A stretch of 64,000 nt of DNA, taken from NCBI RefSeq assembly GCF_002563635.1, contig NZ_PDIZ01000001.1, positions 620,001-684,000 of the forward strand, read 5' to 3'. The translations under genes and the position numbers were made by a program. Every line of letters starts with the position of its first letter. Within the stretch, counting starts at the first letter, position 1. This DNA is from Bacillus sp. es.036. Lineage in GTDB: Bacteria; Bacillota; Bacilli; Bacillales; Guptibacillaceae. Positions 33,464 through 41,481 of this stretch are shown here, one piece after another. Under the pieces are notes generated by a model that did not search any database, was not told where the DNA came from, and was given only the letters and a program-made list of their open reading frames with translations.

Positions 33464-33658
33464 CTGTATTCCGTCGGTAAAGATGACGATACGGGAATGG
33501 AAGGAAAGTGTCATATACGTGATTTGCAAGTATGGCAATACGGGCAGGTAGGATACGTGTTATTCCATTCAAGGAGATTATAAGTTTAGTAGGGTTAAAT
33601 GACGCTTAACTGTTGATATGGTTCCAATTATTATCCCGTTCTGAATCAGAACAAAATA

Positions 33659-33686
33659 AAAAACGATCTAAAGTAAGATCGTTTTT
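33659..33686. terminator. terminator downstream of the yerO unit
   Basis: AAAAACGATCT (33659-33669) pairs with AGATCGTTTTT (33676-33686) around AAAGTA. On the minus strand it follows the 33-residue gene. Confidence 0.9.
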
Positions 33687-33698
33687 GCGGGAGAAGAC

Positions 33699-33800
33699 TT
33701 ATGCTTTTCGGTAGCAAAGCTGTGCATTAATTCCTTTTAATTGAAGTTCGCGTACAATGCGTCTTAACTCTTCTTTTGTCAGGAGCGGCTCTTTCACCAT
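33699..33800 (-). CDS. 33-residue microprotein downstream of yerO
   Basis: I do not recognise this short protein, which begins MVKEPLLTKEELRRIVRE and ends CYRKA. It is predicted as one amphipathic, basic helix. Support comes from GTGGAGGTGG just before the ATG, its position 23 bases after yerO on the same strand, and the good terminator immediately after it. It is thus likely the second gene of a yerO transcript. It could be a leader-like or regulatory peptide; function unknown. Confidence 0.5.
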   Translation of the reverse strand: MVKEPLLTKEELRRIVRELQLKGINAQLCYRKA

Positions 33801-33823
33801 CTTCCACCTCCACTAGTTTCTAA

Positions 33824-34708
33824 TTACTGATCAAGGTTCAGTGAGTTAACGAGGGCAGTCTTATATGAATTAAGTTCTGTGAATCCTTCAAATTGGTGTA
33901 GCATCCCTTTAAAAATAAAGCGCCGTGGATTTGGCTCATTCACTTCTTTCATGAGAAAATGAACCGTTTCAAGTAGCTCTTTCCTTTTGTTTTCTTCTAA
34001 CCTCATCGTTTTAATAGTCGAAAGCATGTTCGTTAAGATAGAGGATGGCGACTGTTTTTGGCATGCTTCCGATTGACTGCTTTTTTCAAAAATGACGGAA
34101 GCTTGCTTCATGGTTAGAAAAGGCTCAGCATTGCTTTCGATCATGCCATATACCATGTCATTTAACCGCTTTAGAATGAAACGAGGAAGCTCTTCTAAGT
34201 CAAAATCCGCATTCTGCAGGACAATTAACTTGATGTAAGAGGAGAACATACCATCAAGAAGCAAGACGCAATCTGGCAAAATAGGGGTAATGCGCTCGCC
34301 ATATAAGTCCTGGATACTACTTGCAAGCGTCTGAAGGGACTCCATTCTGATCTTCAAAATCAGTTCATCGATTTCTTTGTTCATCGAAATAGCTTGTTCC
34401 CTGAATTGCATAATAATAAACTCTTTATGCTGCACGATTTCTCGAGCTTGCACATACAGCAGCTTTTCAAGACGTTCTTCTGGGGTAAATGAATCTAGTT
34501 TTGCATCAGATAGTTTCTTTTTTAATATCTCATAATAATAAGAAAAGATGGAGTACAGTACGTCATCTTTTGATTGAAAATGAAGGTAAACGGCTCCTTT
34601 AGAAATTCCACTTTCATTGGCGATTTCCTGTATCGATGTTGAATGGAATCCTTTTCGAGCAAAAAGTTGCATGGCCGTTTCAAGGATGTGTTTCTTTTTT
34701 TCGTTCAT
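33824..34708 (-). CDS. yerO: TetR/AcrR family repressor (YerO-like)
   Basis: This 294-residue repressor has an N-terminal TetR HTH (ETAMQLFARKGFHSTSIQEIANESGISKGAVYLHF) and a long helical ligand-binding domain. In Bacillus subtilis yerO lies divergent from swrC (yerP) and represses it; the same arrangement is seen here. The ATG at 34708 follows GAGGTGG; an upstream extension to 34771 runs through the operator and is rejected. Likely operators lie at 34751-34764 and 34885-34898, so it probably controls both itself and swrC. Confidence 0.88.
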   Translation of the reverse strand: MNEKKKHILETAMQLFARKGFHSTSIQEIANESGISKGAVYLHFQSKDDVLYSIFSYYYEILKKKLSDAKLDSFTPEERLEKLLYVQAREIVQHKEFIIMQFREQAISMNKEIDELILKIRMESLQTLASSIQDLYGERITPILPDCVLLLDGMFSSYIKLIVLQNADFDLEELPRFILKRLNDMVYGMIESNAEPFLTMKQASVIFEKSSQSEACQKQSPSSILTNMLSTIKTMRLEENKRKELLETVHFLMKEVNEPNPRRFIFKGMLHQFEGFTELNSYKTALVNSLNLDQ

Positions 34709-34750
34709 CTTCCACCTCTGTTCGTCAGAAATAAACTGACCGGCTTTTAC

Positions 34751-34764
34751 TGACCAATTGGTCA
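34751..34764. promoter_or_regulatory. YerO-type operator 1
   Basis: TGACCAATTGGTCA is a perfect 14-bp palindrome just upstream of yerO, of the TGACCxx..xxGGTCA kind used by TetR-family repressors. Confidence 0.8.
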
Positions 34765-34845
34765 TGAACATTATATCATGTTCAAAGTTTTTTTCCTAAT
34801 CCTACTTTAATTGAGTAATAATCTCTATATAGTAAACAATATATC

Positions 34846-34874
34846 TTGAATTATATCGGTTTATTCAGTATAGT
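34846..34874 (+). promoter_or_regulatory. promoter of swrC
   Basis: TTGAAT (34846-34851), 17 bases, TATAGT (34869-34874). Confidence 0.7.
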
Positions 34875-34884
34875 GATCATGTAA

Positions 34885-34898
34885 TGACCAGTCAGTCA
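34885..34898. promoter_or_regulatory. YerO-type operator 2
   Basis: TGACCAGTCAGTCA matches operator 1 at most positions and lies directly downstream of the swrC -10, where bound repressor would block initiation. Confidence 0.65.
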
Positions 34899-34927
34899 TA
34901 AAAGTGGAGAAAAGGAGTGGAAGTTGC

Positions 34928-37900
34928 TTGAGAAAGCTGATTCAATTTTCGTTAAATAATAAGTTTGCAGTTTGGCTGTTAACGATTATTATCACAGTTG
35001 CTGGATTGTACTCAGGTTTTAATATGAAAATGGAGACAATCCCGAATATTAATACCCCATTAGTATCAGTCACAACTGTTTACCCGGGAGCAACACCTGA
35101 AGAAGTGTCTGAGAAAGTATCAGAACCGATTGAAAATAAAGTAGAAAGTCTTTCGGGAGTAAATGTCGTAAGTTCTTCTTCATTCGAAAATGCATCGAAT
35201 GTTCAAATTGAATATAACTTTAGTAAAAACATGGATGAGGCTGAGGATGAAGTACGAGAAACTTTGCAGTCACTTTCATTACCTGATGAAGTACAGGACC
35301 CGAATGTTTCTCGATTAAGTTTTAATGCATTTCCGGTCATGTCGCTAAGTGTTTCTGAAGATGATCGTTCACTCACAGAGTTAACCCAGCGTGTCGAAGA
35401 AGATGTCCTGCCTGCCATTGAAGGGGTCGAAGGGGTTTCATCTGTTTCGATTGCCGGCCAGGAAGTGGAAGAAATTTCTTTTTCGTTTAAAGAAGATAAG
35501 ATGAAAGAGTTGGGGCTAGATGAAGAAACCGTTAAGAATCTGATTAAAGGTTCTTCTGTCAATATCCCTCTTGGTTTATATAACTTTGAAGATAACCAAA
35601 AAGCTGTTGTCGTGGATGGCAATGTTTCTTCATTAGAAGATTTAAAAGAACTAGAAATACCAGCTATGCCACAGCAAAGTCAAGCAGGAGCAGATCAAGC
35701 GCCTTCCGCAGGAGCAGATCAAGCACCTCCGGCAGCCGCAGCACAAGATCCTTCTGCATCTCAAGCAGGAGCTAGTGAAGGGCAACCGAAAATACCAACC
35801 GTTCAGCTTCAAGAAATCGCAGATATTGAATTAGTTGGTGAAGCGGAATCGATTTCCCGTACGAACGGGAAAGAATCAATTGGGATTCAAGTAACAAAGA
35901 GTGCAGATGCAAACACGGTTGATGTTGTGAACGGTGTGAAAGACGAAATTGCATCACTTGAGGATGAGAACAATGAGATGAGTATTGTCACTATATTCGA
36001 TCAGGGTGAGCCGATCGAAGAATCAGTTAGCACAATGCTGAACAAGGCGATTATCGGTGCTATTTTTGCCGTTCTCATTATTTTATTATTCTTGCGTAAC
36101 ATACGATCTACGTTAATTTCCGTAATTTCCATACCATTAAGCTTGCTAATTGCTTTATTGGTGTTGAACCAGTTAGACATTACGTTAAATATCATGACGT
36201 TAGGTGCGATGACTGTTGCGATTGGTCGTGTGGTTGATGACTCGATTGTCGTTATTGAAAACATTTATCGACGTATGGCGATCAAAGGCGAACAGTTGAA
36301 AGGGAAAGAACTCATTACGGAAGCGACAAAAGAAATGTTCCTTCCAATTATGTCTTCGACAATTGTAACAATCGCCGTCTTTTTACCACTAGGTCTCGTT
36401 CAAGGCCCGGTTGGCGAACTATTCTTACCTTTTGCCTTAACCATTGTATTTGCGTTATTAGCTTCTTTACTTGTTGCGATTACAATTGTGCCAGCGATGG
36501 CTCACTCTCTCTTTAAGAAAGGGCTAGTGAAAAAAGGGAAGGAACCTGAGCACAAAGAAGAGGGCAACGGCCGTCTTGCTCATCAATACAAAAAAATATT
36601 AAATTGGACGTTAAATCATAAACTGATCACGTTCGGTGCGAGTATACTTGTTTTAGTGGGAAGTTTATTCCTTGCTCCGATTGTAGGCGTCAGCTTCTTG
36701 CCTTCTGATCAAGAGAAGATGATCGTAGCAACATATAATCCAGAGCCTGGTGAAACAACTGAAAATATTAATAACCTTGCTCTTGATGCCGAAGACTACT
36801 TCTTAGATAAAGAAGATGTGGATACCATTCAATACTCCGTTGGTGGAGAAAATCCAATGAATCCAGGAGCTAGTAATCAAGTTCTTTTCTTTGTTAGTTA
36901 TGATGAAGAGACAGAAGGATTCGAAGATGAACGTAAACTGGTTCTCGAAGATTTGAAGCAACTGAGTGAAAAAGGTGAATGGGGTTATCAGGATATCTCA
37001 GCTTCTGGTGGAAGCAACCAAATTACACTCGTAGTAAATGAAGAAAATATGAGTGATCTTGGTCCGGTTGTAGAAGATGTGACAGCTGAGCTTGAGAAAG
37101 AAGACAACCTTTCGAATATTAGTTCAAGTATTTCAGAGTCCTATGATCAATTTACAATTGTAGCGAACGCTGAAAAGCTAAGTGAATTTGGTTTAACAGC
37201 TGGTCAAATCGGAATGGAGCTTCGTAATACTGGGGAAGCGCCTGTTCTTACAACTGTTGAAAAAGATGGAGAAGCATTGAATGTTGTTCTCCAAGTAAAT
37301 GAAAAGACGTTTGAAGATAAAAGTGATTTAGAAGAAACGACGATTCAGTCACCATTAGGTATAGAAGTACCTCTTAGTGAAGTCACCACAATTGAAGAAG
37401 GTCAATCATCAAATACAATCACACGTCGCGATGGCAAAGTGTACGCGAACGTAACAGCTGAAGTACTCGATGATAACATTGGGCAAGTTTCGGCAGATGT
37501 ACAGGAATCCATTGATGAAATGGATTTACCTGATTCTTCAGAAGTCACTCTTGGTGGTGTCACTCAAGATATCAATGAATCATTCACTCAGCTTGGTTTA
37601 GCCATGCTAGCTGCGATTGCCATTGTTTATCTTGTTCTTGTCATTACATTCGGAGGCGGTCTTGCTCCGCTCGCCATTTTGTTCTCACTACCATTTACCG
37701 TTATTGGCGGACTCGTTGGATTATTAATTGCTGGTGAAACGATAAGTATTTCATCGCTAATAGGGATGCTAATGCTAATTGGTATTGTTGTAACAAATGC
37801 GATTGTATTAATTGACCGCGTCATTCATAAAGAAAAAGAAGGGTTCACGACTAGAGAAGCTTTAATAGAAGCCGCTGGTACGCGTCTTCGTCCGATCTTA

Positions 37901-38092
37901 ATGACAGCTCTTGCAACGATTGGTGCTCTAGCGCCGCTTGCGTTTGGTTTAGAAGGTGGAGCGCTTATTTCTAAAGGACTTGGTGTAACTGTTATTGGAG
38001 GACTAACAAGCTCAACTCTCTTAACGCTTATCATCGTCCCTGTTGTTTATGAATTCTTCATGAAATTTAGAAAGAAACCGAAAAGCGAATAG
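34928..38092 (+). CDS. swrC: RND-family exporter SwrC
   Basis: This 1054-residue RND pump exports surfactin-like lipopeptides and other amphiphiles and supports swarming in Bacillus subtilis. There are 12 membrane segments and two large extracellular loops; TM4 carries the proton-relay acidic pair in AIGRVVDDSIVVIENIY. The first loop contains an unusual low-complexity insertion rich in Gln, Ala, Asp and Pro (near residues 252-290, repeat AGADQAP). The start is the TTG at 34928, ten bases after AAGGAG, giving an N-terminus RKLIQFSLNNKFAVWLLTI typical of the family. Divergent from yerO, its presumed repressor. Confidence 0.93.
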   Translation: MRKLIQFSLNNKFAVWLLTIIITVAGLYSGFNMKMETIPNINTPLVSVTTVYPGATPEEVSEKVSEPIENKVESLSGVNVVSSSSFENASNVQIEYNFSKNMDEAEDEVRETLQSLSLPDEVQDPNVSRLSFNAFPVMSLSVSEDDRSLTELTQRVEEDVLPAIEGVEGVSSVSIAGQEVEEISFSFKEDKMKELGLDEETVKNLIKGSSVNIPLGLYNFEDNQKAVVVDGNVSSLEDLKELEIPAMPQQSQAGADQAPSAGADQAPPAAAAQDPSASQAGASEGQPKIPTVQLQEIADIELVGEAESISRTNGKESIGIQVTKSADANTVDVVNGVKDEIASLEDENNEMSIVTIFDQGEPIEESVSTMLNKAIIGAIFAVLIILLFLRNIRSTLISVISIPLSLLIALLVLNQLDITLNIMTLGAMTVAIGRVVDDSIVVIENIYRRMAIKGEQLKGKELITEATKEMFLPIMSSTIVTIAVFLPLGLVQGPVGELFLPFALTIVFALLASLLVAITIVPAMAHSLFKKGLVKKGKEPEHKEEGNGRLAHQYKKILNWTLNHKLITFGASILVLVGSLFLAPIVGVSFLPSDQEKMIVATYNPEPGETTENINNLALDAEDYFLDKEDVDTIQYSVGGENPMNPGASNQVLFFVSYDEETEGFEDERKLVLEDLKQLSEKGEWGYQDISASGGSNQITLVVNEENMSDLGPVVEDVTAELEKEDNLSNISSSISESYDQFTIVANAEKLSEFGLTAGQIGMELRNTGEAPVLTTVEKDGEALNVVLQVNEKTFEDKSDLEETTIQSPLGIEVPLSEVTTIEEGQSSNTITRRDGKVYANVTAEVLDDNIGQVSADVQESIDEMDLPDSSEVTLGGVTQDINESFTQLGLAMLAAIAIVYLVLVITFGGGLAPLAILFSLPFTVIGGLVGLLIAGETISISSLIGMLMLIGIVVTNAIVLIDRVIHKEKEGFTTREALIEAAGTRLRPILMTALATIGALAPLAFGLEGGALISKGLGVTVIGGLTSSTLLTLIIVPVVYEFFMKFRKKPKSE

Positions 38093-38100
38093 AAACTACA

Positions 38101-38135
38101 AATGAAGGTCCTTTGAGAAAAGGGCCTTCATTTTT
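38101..38135 (+). terminator. terminator of swrC
   Basis: AATGAAGGTCCTT pairs with AAGGGCCTTCATT with one G-U, then T5. Confidence 0.9.
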
Positions 38136-38279
38136 CCTGTATAATGCTTTAAGATGGCAAATTTCTGAACAGTCATCTATTTCAGTAAACCAAATGTTTT
38201 TACCAACTCTGGACATGTGTACATTCCCCCATTTTCGGGAAACAATGAATTAACGATGATGATTAGGAGAGACATAACA

Positions 38280-39119
38280 ATGGATAAAGTTGAAGCAATG
38301 TATGTCGAGTACTTTCACGAGCGTCTTGAAGAAATTGGAGAGAAATGGACAAAAAGGCTTCAAATTCTTGTCGATGAAAAAGAAGCAACAGATACAGCCG
38401 TTCTTAAAGTACCAGAATTAAAAAAGGAAATTATTTTGTTCTGTTCTGATTTTGTTAAGCAGATGATTTTTCAAAAATCAAATACTCGAGATGTACAGGA
38501 ATGGGCAGGAAGGATTGTTGAGATTTTTTCGAGTCACACGTTTTCTTTGCAGCAATCTGTCGCTAGCCTAACATACCTTAGACAAATACTCTGGGACGTC
38601 ATGGTGGAATTTAGTTCGGAGCAAGAACATTTAGAAGCGAGCCGACTAGCAGGGTGGGGCAGTTACATGAACAAATCGTTTGATTTGCTACTGCATAAAG
38701 TAACTGTCTATACGAATCAACTAAATGAAGAGCAAATTGCGGCACAGCAGACAAAAATTACCGAACTAAGTGTTCCTATCATTCCGATCGCAGAAGATAT
38801 TGGCGTATTGCCTCTTATCGGAACAATTGATACTTATCGCGCATCACTTATTCAACGAAAAGGTATCGAACGAAGCTCAGAACTTCAATTATCCTATCTT
38901 GTGATTGATCTATCCGGCGTCCCGATCATGGACACGATGGTAGCAAATGAAATCTTTCAACTCATTAAAATGCTTGAGCTTTCCGGCGTGGAATCCATTT
39001 TAACTGGCATTCGACCTGAAATTGCTCAAACTGCCGTTCAGCTTGGTATTGATTTTACAAACGTAAATACTTACGCTCATCTTCATCAAGCGCTAAGAGC
39101 CATTTTACCATCTTCTTAA
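38280..39119 (+). CDS. RsbR-family stressosome protein, paralogue 2 (STAS domain)
   Basis: This 279-residue protein has a distinct helical N-terminal domain (VEAMYVEYFHERLEEIGEKW) and a C-terminal STAS domain with PLIGTIDTYRASLI and DLSGVPIMDTMVANEIF, again keeping the phosphorylatable Thr and Ser positions. The N-terminal domain differs from paralogue 1, which implies a different input signal. The ATG at 38280 follows TAGGAGAG and is chosen over an upstream in-frame codon at 38217. The gene stands alone and ends at a perfect 20-bp bidirectional terminator shared with the SigI-C-like gene. Confidence 0.9.
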   Translation: MDKVEAMYVEYFHERLEEIGEKWTKRLQILVDEKEATDTAVLKVPELKKEIILFCSDFVKQMIFQKSNTRDVQEWAGRIVEIFSSHTFSLQQSVASLTYLRQILWDVMVEFSSEQEHLEASRLAGWGSYMNKSFDLLLHKVTVYTNQLNEEQIAAQQTKITELSVPIIPIAEDIGVLPLIGTIDTYRASLIQRKGIERSSELQLSYLVIDLSGVPIMDTMVANEIFQLIKMLELSGVESILTGIRPEIAQTAVQLGIDFTNVNTYAHLHQALRAILPSS

Positions 39120-39121
39120 AA

Positions 39122-39164
39122 CGATTAAAGCCTCAGAGGAATATTTCCTCTGAGGCTTTAATCG
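39122..39164. terminator. bidirectional terminator with a perfect 20-bp stem
   Basis: 39122-39141 pairs without mismatch to 39145-39164 around TAT. It overlaps the 3' end of the SigI-C-like gene by seven bases. Confidence 0.93.
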
Positions 39165-39493
39165 AGGCAGGTAAGGTGAGTATGAAGACATTGATAATCT
39201 CCGTGTTTAAGAAGAAAGAGAGCTAAAATATACTGGCTATGCTGTTTTAGGATCTCTATGTTGAAGAAAAACTGTTTAGAAAGTTCGCGATAAGGTAGTT
39301 TCTTTGATTTGAATATTTTTACAACAAGCGTTTCGGTTGCTGCAATTTTCCAGGCTGCTTCTTTACACAGGGTCCGAACTTTGTCCTCACTAGGCATTTT
39401 AGCAGGGAGCTTTAGAAGAGAAATACGAAAGTGACGAAGTTGTTCCTGATAGCGAATGATTTCATTTTGAAGCAAATAATCGACCTTTATCAT
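39158..39493 (-). CDS. stand-alone SigI C-terminal-domain-like protein
   Basis: This 111-residue protein follows the C-terminal domain of the sigma factor SigI: IIRYQEQLRHFRISLLKLPAK corresponds to the IxRYxxxLxxFGISFxDLVxxSP segment, and KKLPYRELSKQF ... QHSQYILALFLLKHGDYQCLHTHL to the KKLPxKELxxxxxVSRKTLERxRKYIIALxL end. The region 2 half is missing, and no trace of it is seen upstream. A well-formed promoter precedes it, so it is not obviously a decayed fragment. It may bind DNA, RsgI-like anti-sigma partners or RNA polymerase; this is inference. The ribosome site (CCAGGTG) is weak. Confidence 0.7.
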   Translation of the reverse strand: MIKVDYLLQNEIIRYQEQLRHFRISLLKLPAKMPSEDKVRTLCKEAAWKIAATETLVVKIFKSKKLPYRELSKQFFFNIEILKQHSQYILALFLLKHGDYQCLHTHLTCLD

Positions 39494-39552
39494 AATTCAA
39501 ACACCTGGCTACTTTCCATTAGTATTTAATGAGCATACGCTGTAATGTGTTG

Positions 39553-39581
39553 ATTATACGACTAAGCTGTGCAGTGGTCAA
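39553..39581 (-). promoter_or_regulatory. SigA promoter of the SigI-C-like gene
   Basis: On the minus strand TTGACC (39581-39576), 17 bases, TATAAT (39558-39553): a near-consensus promoter about 60 bases upstream of the start codon. Confidence 0.75.
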
Positions 39582-39678
39582 TGGGCCTATATTGGTAAAA
39601 AAAGTGATCGAAGCTAGGTATATAGTATGGTTCTTCAAAAAGAACGTCATAGACGATACTTCAGTTCAAAAACGTGTT

Positions 39679-39724
39679 ATTCTCAAACAAAACCTGAACG
39701 ATAGTCCAGGTTTTGTTTGAGAAT
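39679..39724. terminator. terminator of the HAD gene, 18-bp perfect stem
   Basis: 39679-39696 pairs perfectly with 39707-39724 around a 10-base loop, with T-rich flanks on both strands. Confidence 0.9.
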
Positions 39725-39738
39725 GTTTTTATATTGTG

Positions 39739-40410
39739 CTACTTAACCCAATTTGTAAGATGACTTAAGTCCTCATAAATAGAATCAGGAAGAAGATTAA
39801 GCTGTTCAACGGGCAAGTTGTTACGATTAATCCACGCAGTATGGAACCCAAAATTCTTGGCACCTGAAATATCCCATCCATTTGAGGACATAAAGAGAAT
39901 ATTTTCTCGACTTAATTCAAGAAAGTTCAGCGCATGGGTATAAGAGGCAGGTGTAGGTTTAAACTGTTTAATATCATCCGCACTGATAACATAATCCAGG
40001 TACTCAGCAAGAGGTGACTGCTTAACAAGAGGATCAAGCATATCGTGAGACCCGTTCGAGAAAATGGCAAGCGTGATGCCTTCCGCTTTCAGGTCCTTTA
40101 ATACTTGTGGCACTTCTTCATACACAGAAAGTTGCTGGTAAGCTTCAAACAGGACTTCTTCGTTATCAGGAGTAAGCTCTGCACTTGCTTCCTCTACAGC
40201 GTAACGGAGAGCATCGCGTGTCACTTGTGCAAATGGCTGGTAGTTCCCCATCATTTGACGTAAGTAGCTGTACTCAAGCTGCTTCTTTCGCCACGTTTGA
40301 CTGATTTGATCACCTTTATTGGGATAAAGTTCTTCGCATTTTTTAGTCACAGAAAAAACATCAAATAACGTTCCGTAGGCATCAAATACAAAAGCTTTTA
40401 TTTGACTCAT
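39739..40410 (-). CDS. haloacid dehalogenase type II (HAD family)
   Basis: This 223-residue HAD hydrolase has the nucleophile motif FDAYGTLFD near residue 9, FSNGSHDML (motif II), the Lys of QFKPTPASY (motif III), and SSNGWDISGAKNFGF (motif IV), the pattern typical of L-2-haloacid dehalogenases. In Bacillus such proteins may act on small halo- or phospho-acids; the true substrate is not known. The second ATG (40410) is six bases after AAGGGGG and is preferred to one six bases upstream. Monocistronic. Confidence 0.9.
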   Translation of the reverse strand: MSQIKAFVFDAYGTLFDVFSVTKKCEELYPNKGDQISQTWRKKQLEYSYLRQMMGNYQPFAQVTRDALRYAVEEASAELTPDNEEVLFEAYQQLSVYEEVPQVLKDLKAEGITLAIFSNGSHDMLDPLVKQSPLAEYLDYVISADDIKQFKPTPASYTHALNFLELSRENILFMSSNGWDISGAKNFGFHTAWINRNNLPVEQLNLLPDSIYEDLSHLTNWVK

Positions 40411-40620
40411 ATACATCCCCCTTTTGTCCATTTCTGTTAATTCCCTCATTATAGTTTCGTAAAACCTCTTGAATAATGAATTTAAAGACGATTAGACTGA
40501 TTTCAACATCTCCATCTTTTTTTTAGCTAAAAATAGTTAAATGGACCGTGGCGTTAGGATGGAACATTGTAGGAAAATTATGCTAGACTAAACGTAGAAA
40601 GTTCTTTTATGGAGGGGCAT

Positions 40621-41175
40621 ATGAAGAGTGATGGAGAACCAAATTGGTTGAAAGATTGGGGAGCACCGCTATTATTCGCTATTATTCTGGCATTTGTCAT
40701 TAAAATGTTTGTAATGGCGCCGTACATTGTGGAAGGGGCTTCCATGGACCCTACGCTACATGATGGCGATCGCCTCCTTGTTAATAAGTTTATTTCATAT
40801 GTTCAGGAGAATCCTGAACGAGGAGACATCATTATTATTAAGGATGAAGATGTAAAGAAGCATTATGTTAAGCGCGTAATTGGGTTACCAGGAGACATCG
40901 TTGAAATGAAGCAAGATAAGCTTTACGTAAATGAAACCGAGTTAAAAGAGCCCTACCTGGATGCTAACCGAGATGATGCGAATACGATGGGAATGAGGTT
41001 AACAGAAGATTTTGGACCTGTTGAAGTTCCTGAAGGTCAGCTATTTGTCATGGGGGATAATCGGTTAAGAAGCATGGATAGTCGGAATGGACTTGGAAAA
41101 ATAGAACTTGAAGAAGTTGTCGGAAAGGCCGAAGTTGTCTGGTATCCGTTTCAAGATGTAAGACCGACGAAGTAA
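40621..41175 (+). CDS. type I signal peptidase
   Basis: This 184-residue membrane peptidase removes signal peptides from secreted proteins. It has one N-terminal membrane anchor (PLLFAIILAFVIKMFVMAPYI), the nucleophile Ser41 in EGASMDPTL, the general base Lys84 in YVKRVIGLPGD, and the box E motif MGDNRLRSMDSR. The length and single anchor are as in Bacillus SipS/T/U/V-type enzymes. The ATG at 40621 is three bases after GGAGGGG; the frame opens earlier at 40609 inside that ribosome site. An extended -10 TGC-TAGACT lies about 30 bases upstream. Confidence 0.95.
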   Translation: MKSDGEPNWLKDWGAPLLFAIILAFVIKMFVMAPYIVEGASMDPTLHDGDRLLVNKFISYVQENPERGDIIIIKDEDVKKHYVKRVIGLPGDIVEMKQDKLYVNETELKEPYLDANRDDANTMGMRLTEDFGPVEVPEGQLFVMGDNRLRSMDSRNGLGKIELEEVVGKAEVVWYPFQDVRPTK

Positions 41176-41177
41176 GA

Positions 41178-41213
41178 AAAGAGGAAGGGCATTATGCTCT
41201 TCCTCTTTTTGTT
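41178..41213 (+). terminator. terminator of the signal peptidase gene
   Basis: AAAGAGGAAGGGC (41178-41190) pairs with GCTCTTCCTCTTT (41196-41208) with one G-U, then T. Confidence 0.9.
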
Positions 41214-41481
41214 ACGTTTTTGAAATACTTGAAACAAAACGTTAATGGTTCTTCTTTCCCTAAAATGTGGAATGATTACCATTCTGCAAAAACGTGTTTA
41301 CTTTAAAGTAGTGGCTTCTAAGTCTTGATATGAAAGGTTTTATAAGGCAGGTTCTACCTCTTAACCGAAAAATGTCTCTGGTATGGATTACCGGTAAAGG
41401 AAGTTATTACGGTCTTTTAGACTAGCAATCTTGTGATATTCTCATCATGTAAGAAATTTCACCAATCAGGGAGGAATCACA
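41214..41481 (+). other. about 270-base region upstream of the CAP protein gene, possibly a structured leader
   Basis: No gene is seen. Nested pairings occur near 41335-41375 (AAGGTT...AACC around AGGT-TCT-ACCT) and near 41388-41412 (ACCGGTAA...TTATTACGGT followed by CTTTTAG, a weak terminator-like shape). I could not match it to a known riboswitch class. Confidence 0.35.

Noticed and set aside
41214-41481. Cyclic-di-AMP (ydaO-type) or preQ1 riboswitch before the CAP protein gene
   Set aside because: Some local words look similar, but the conserved core order of these aptamers is not present.
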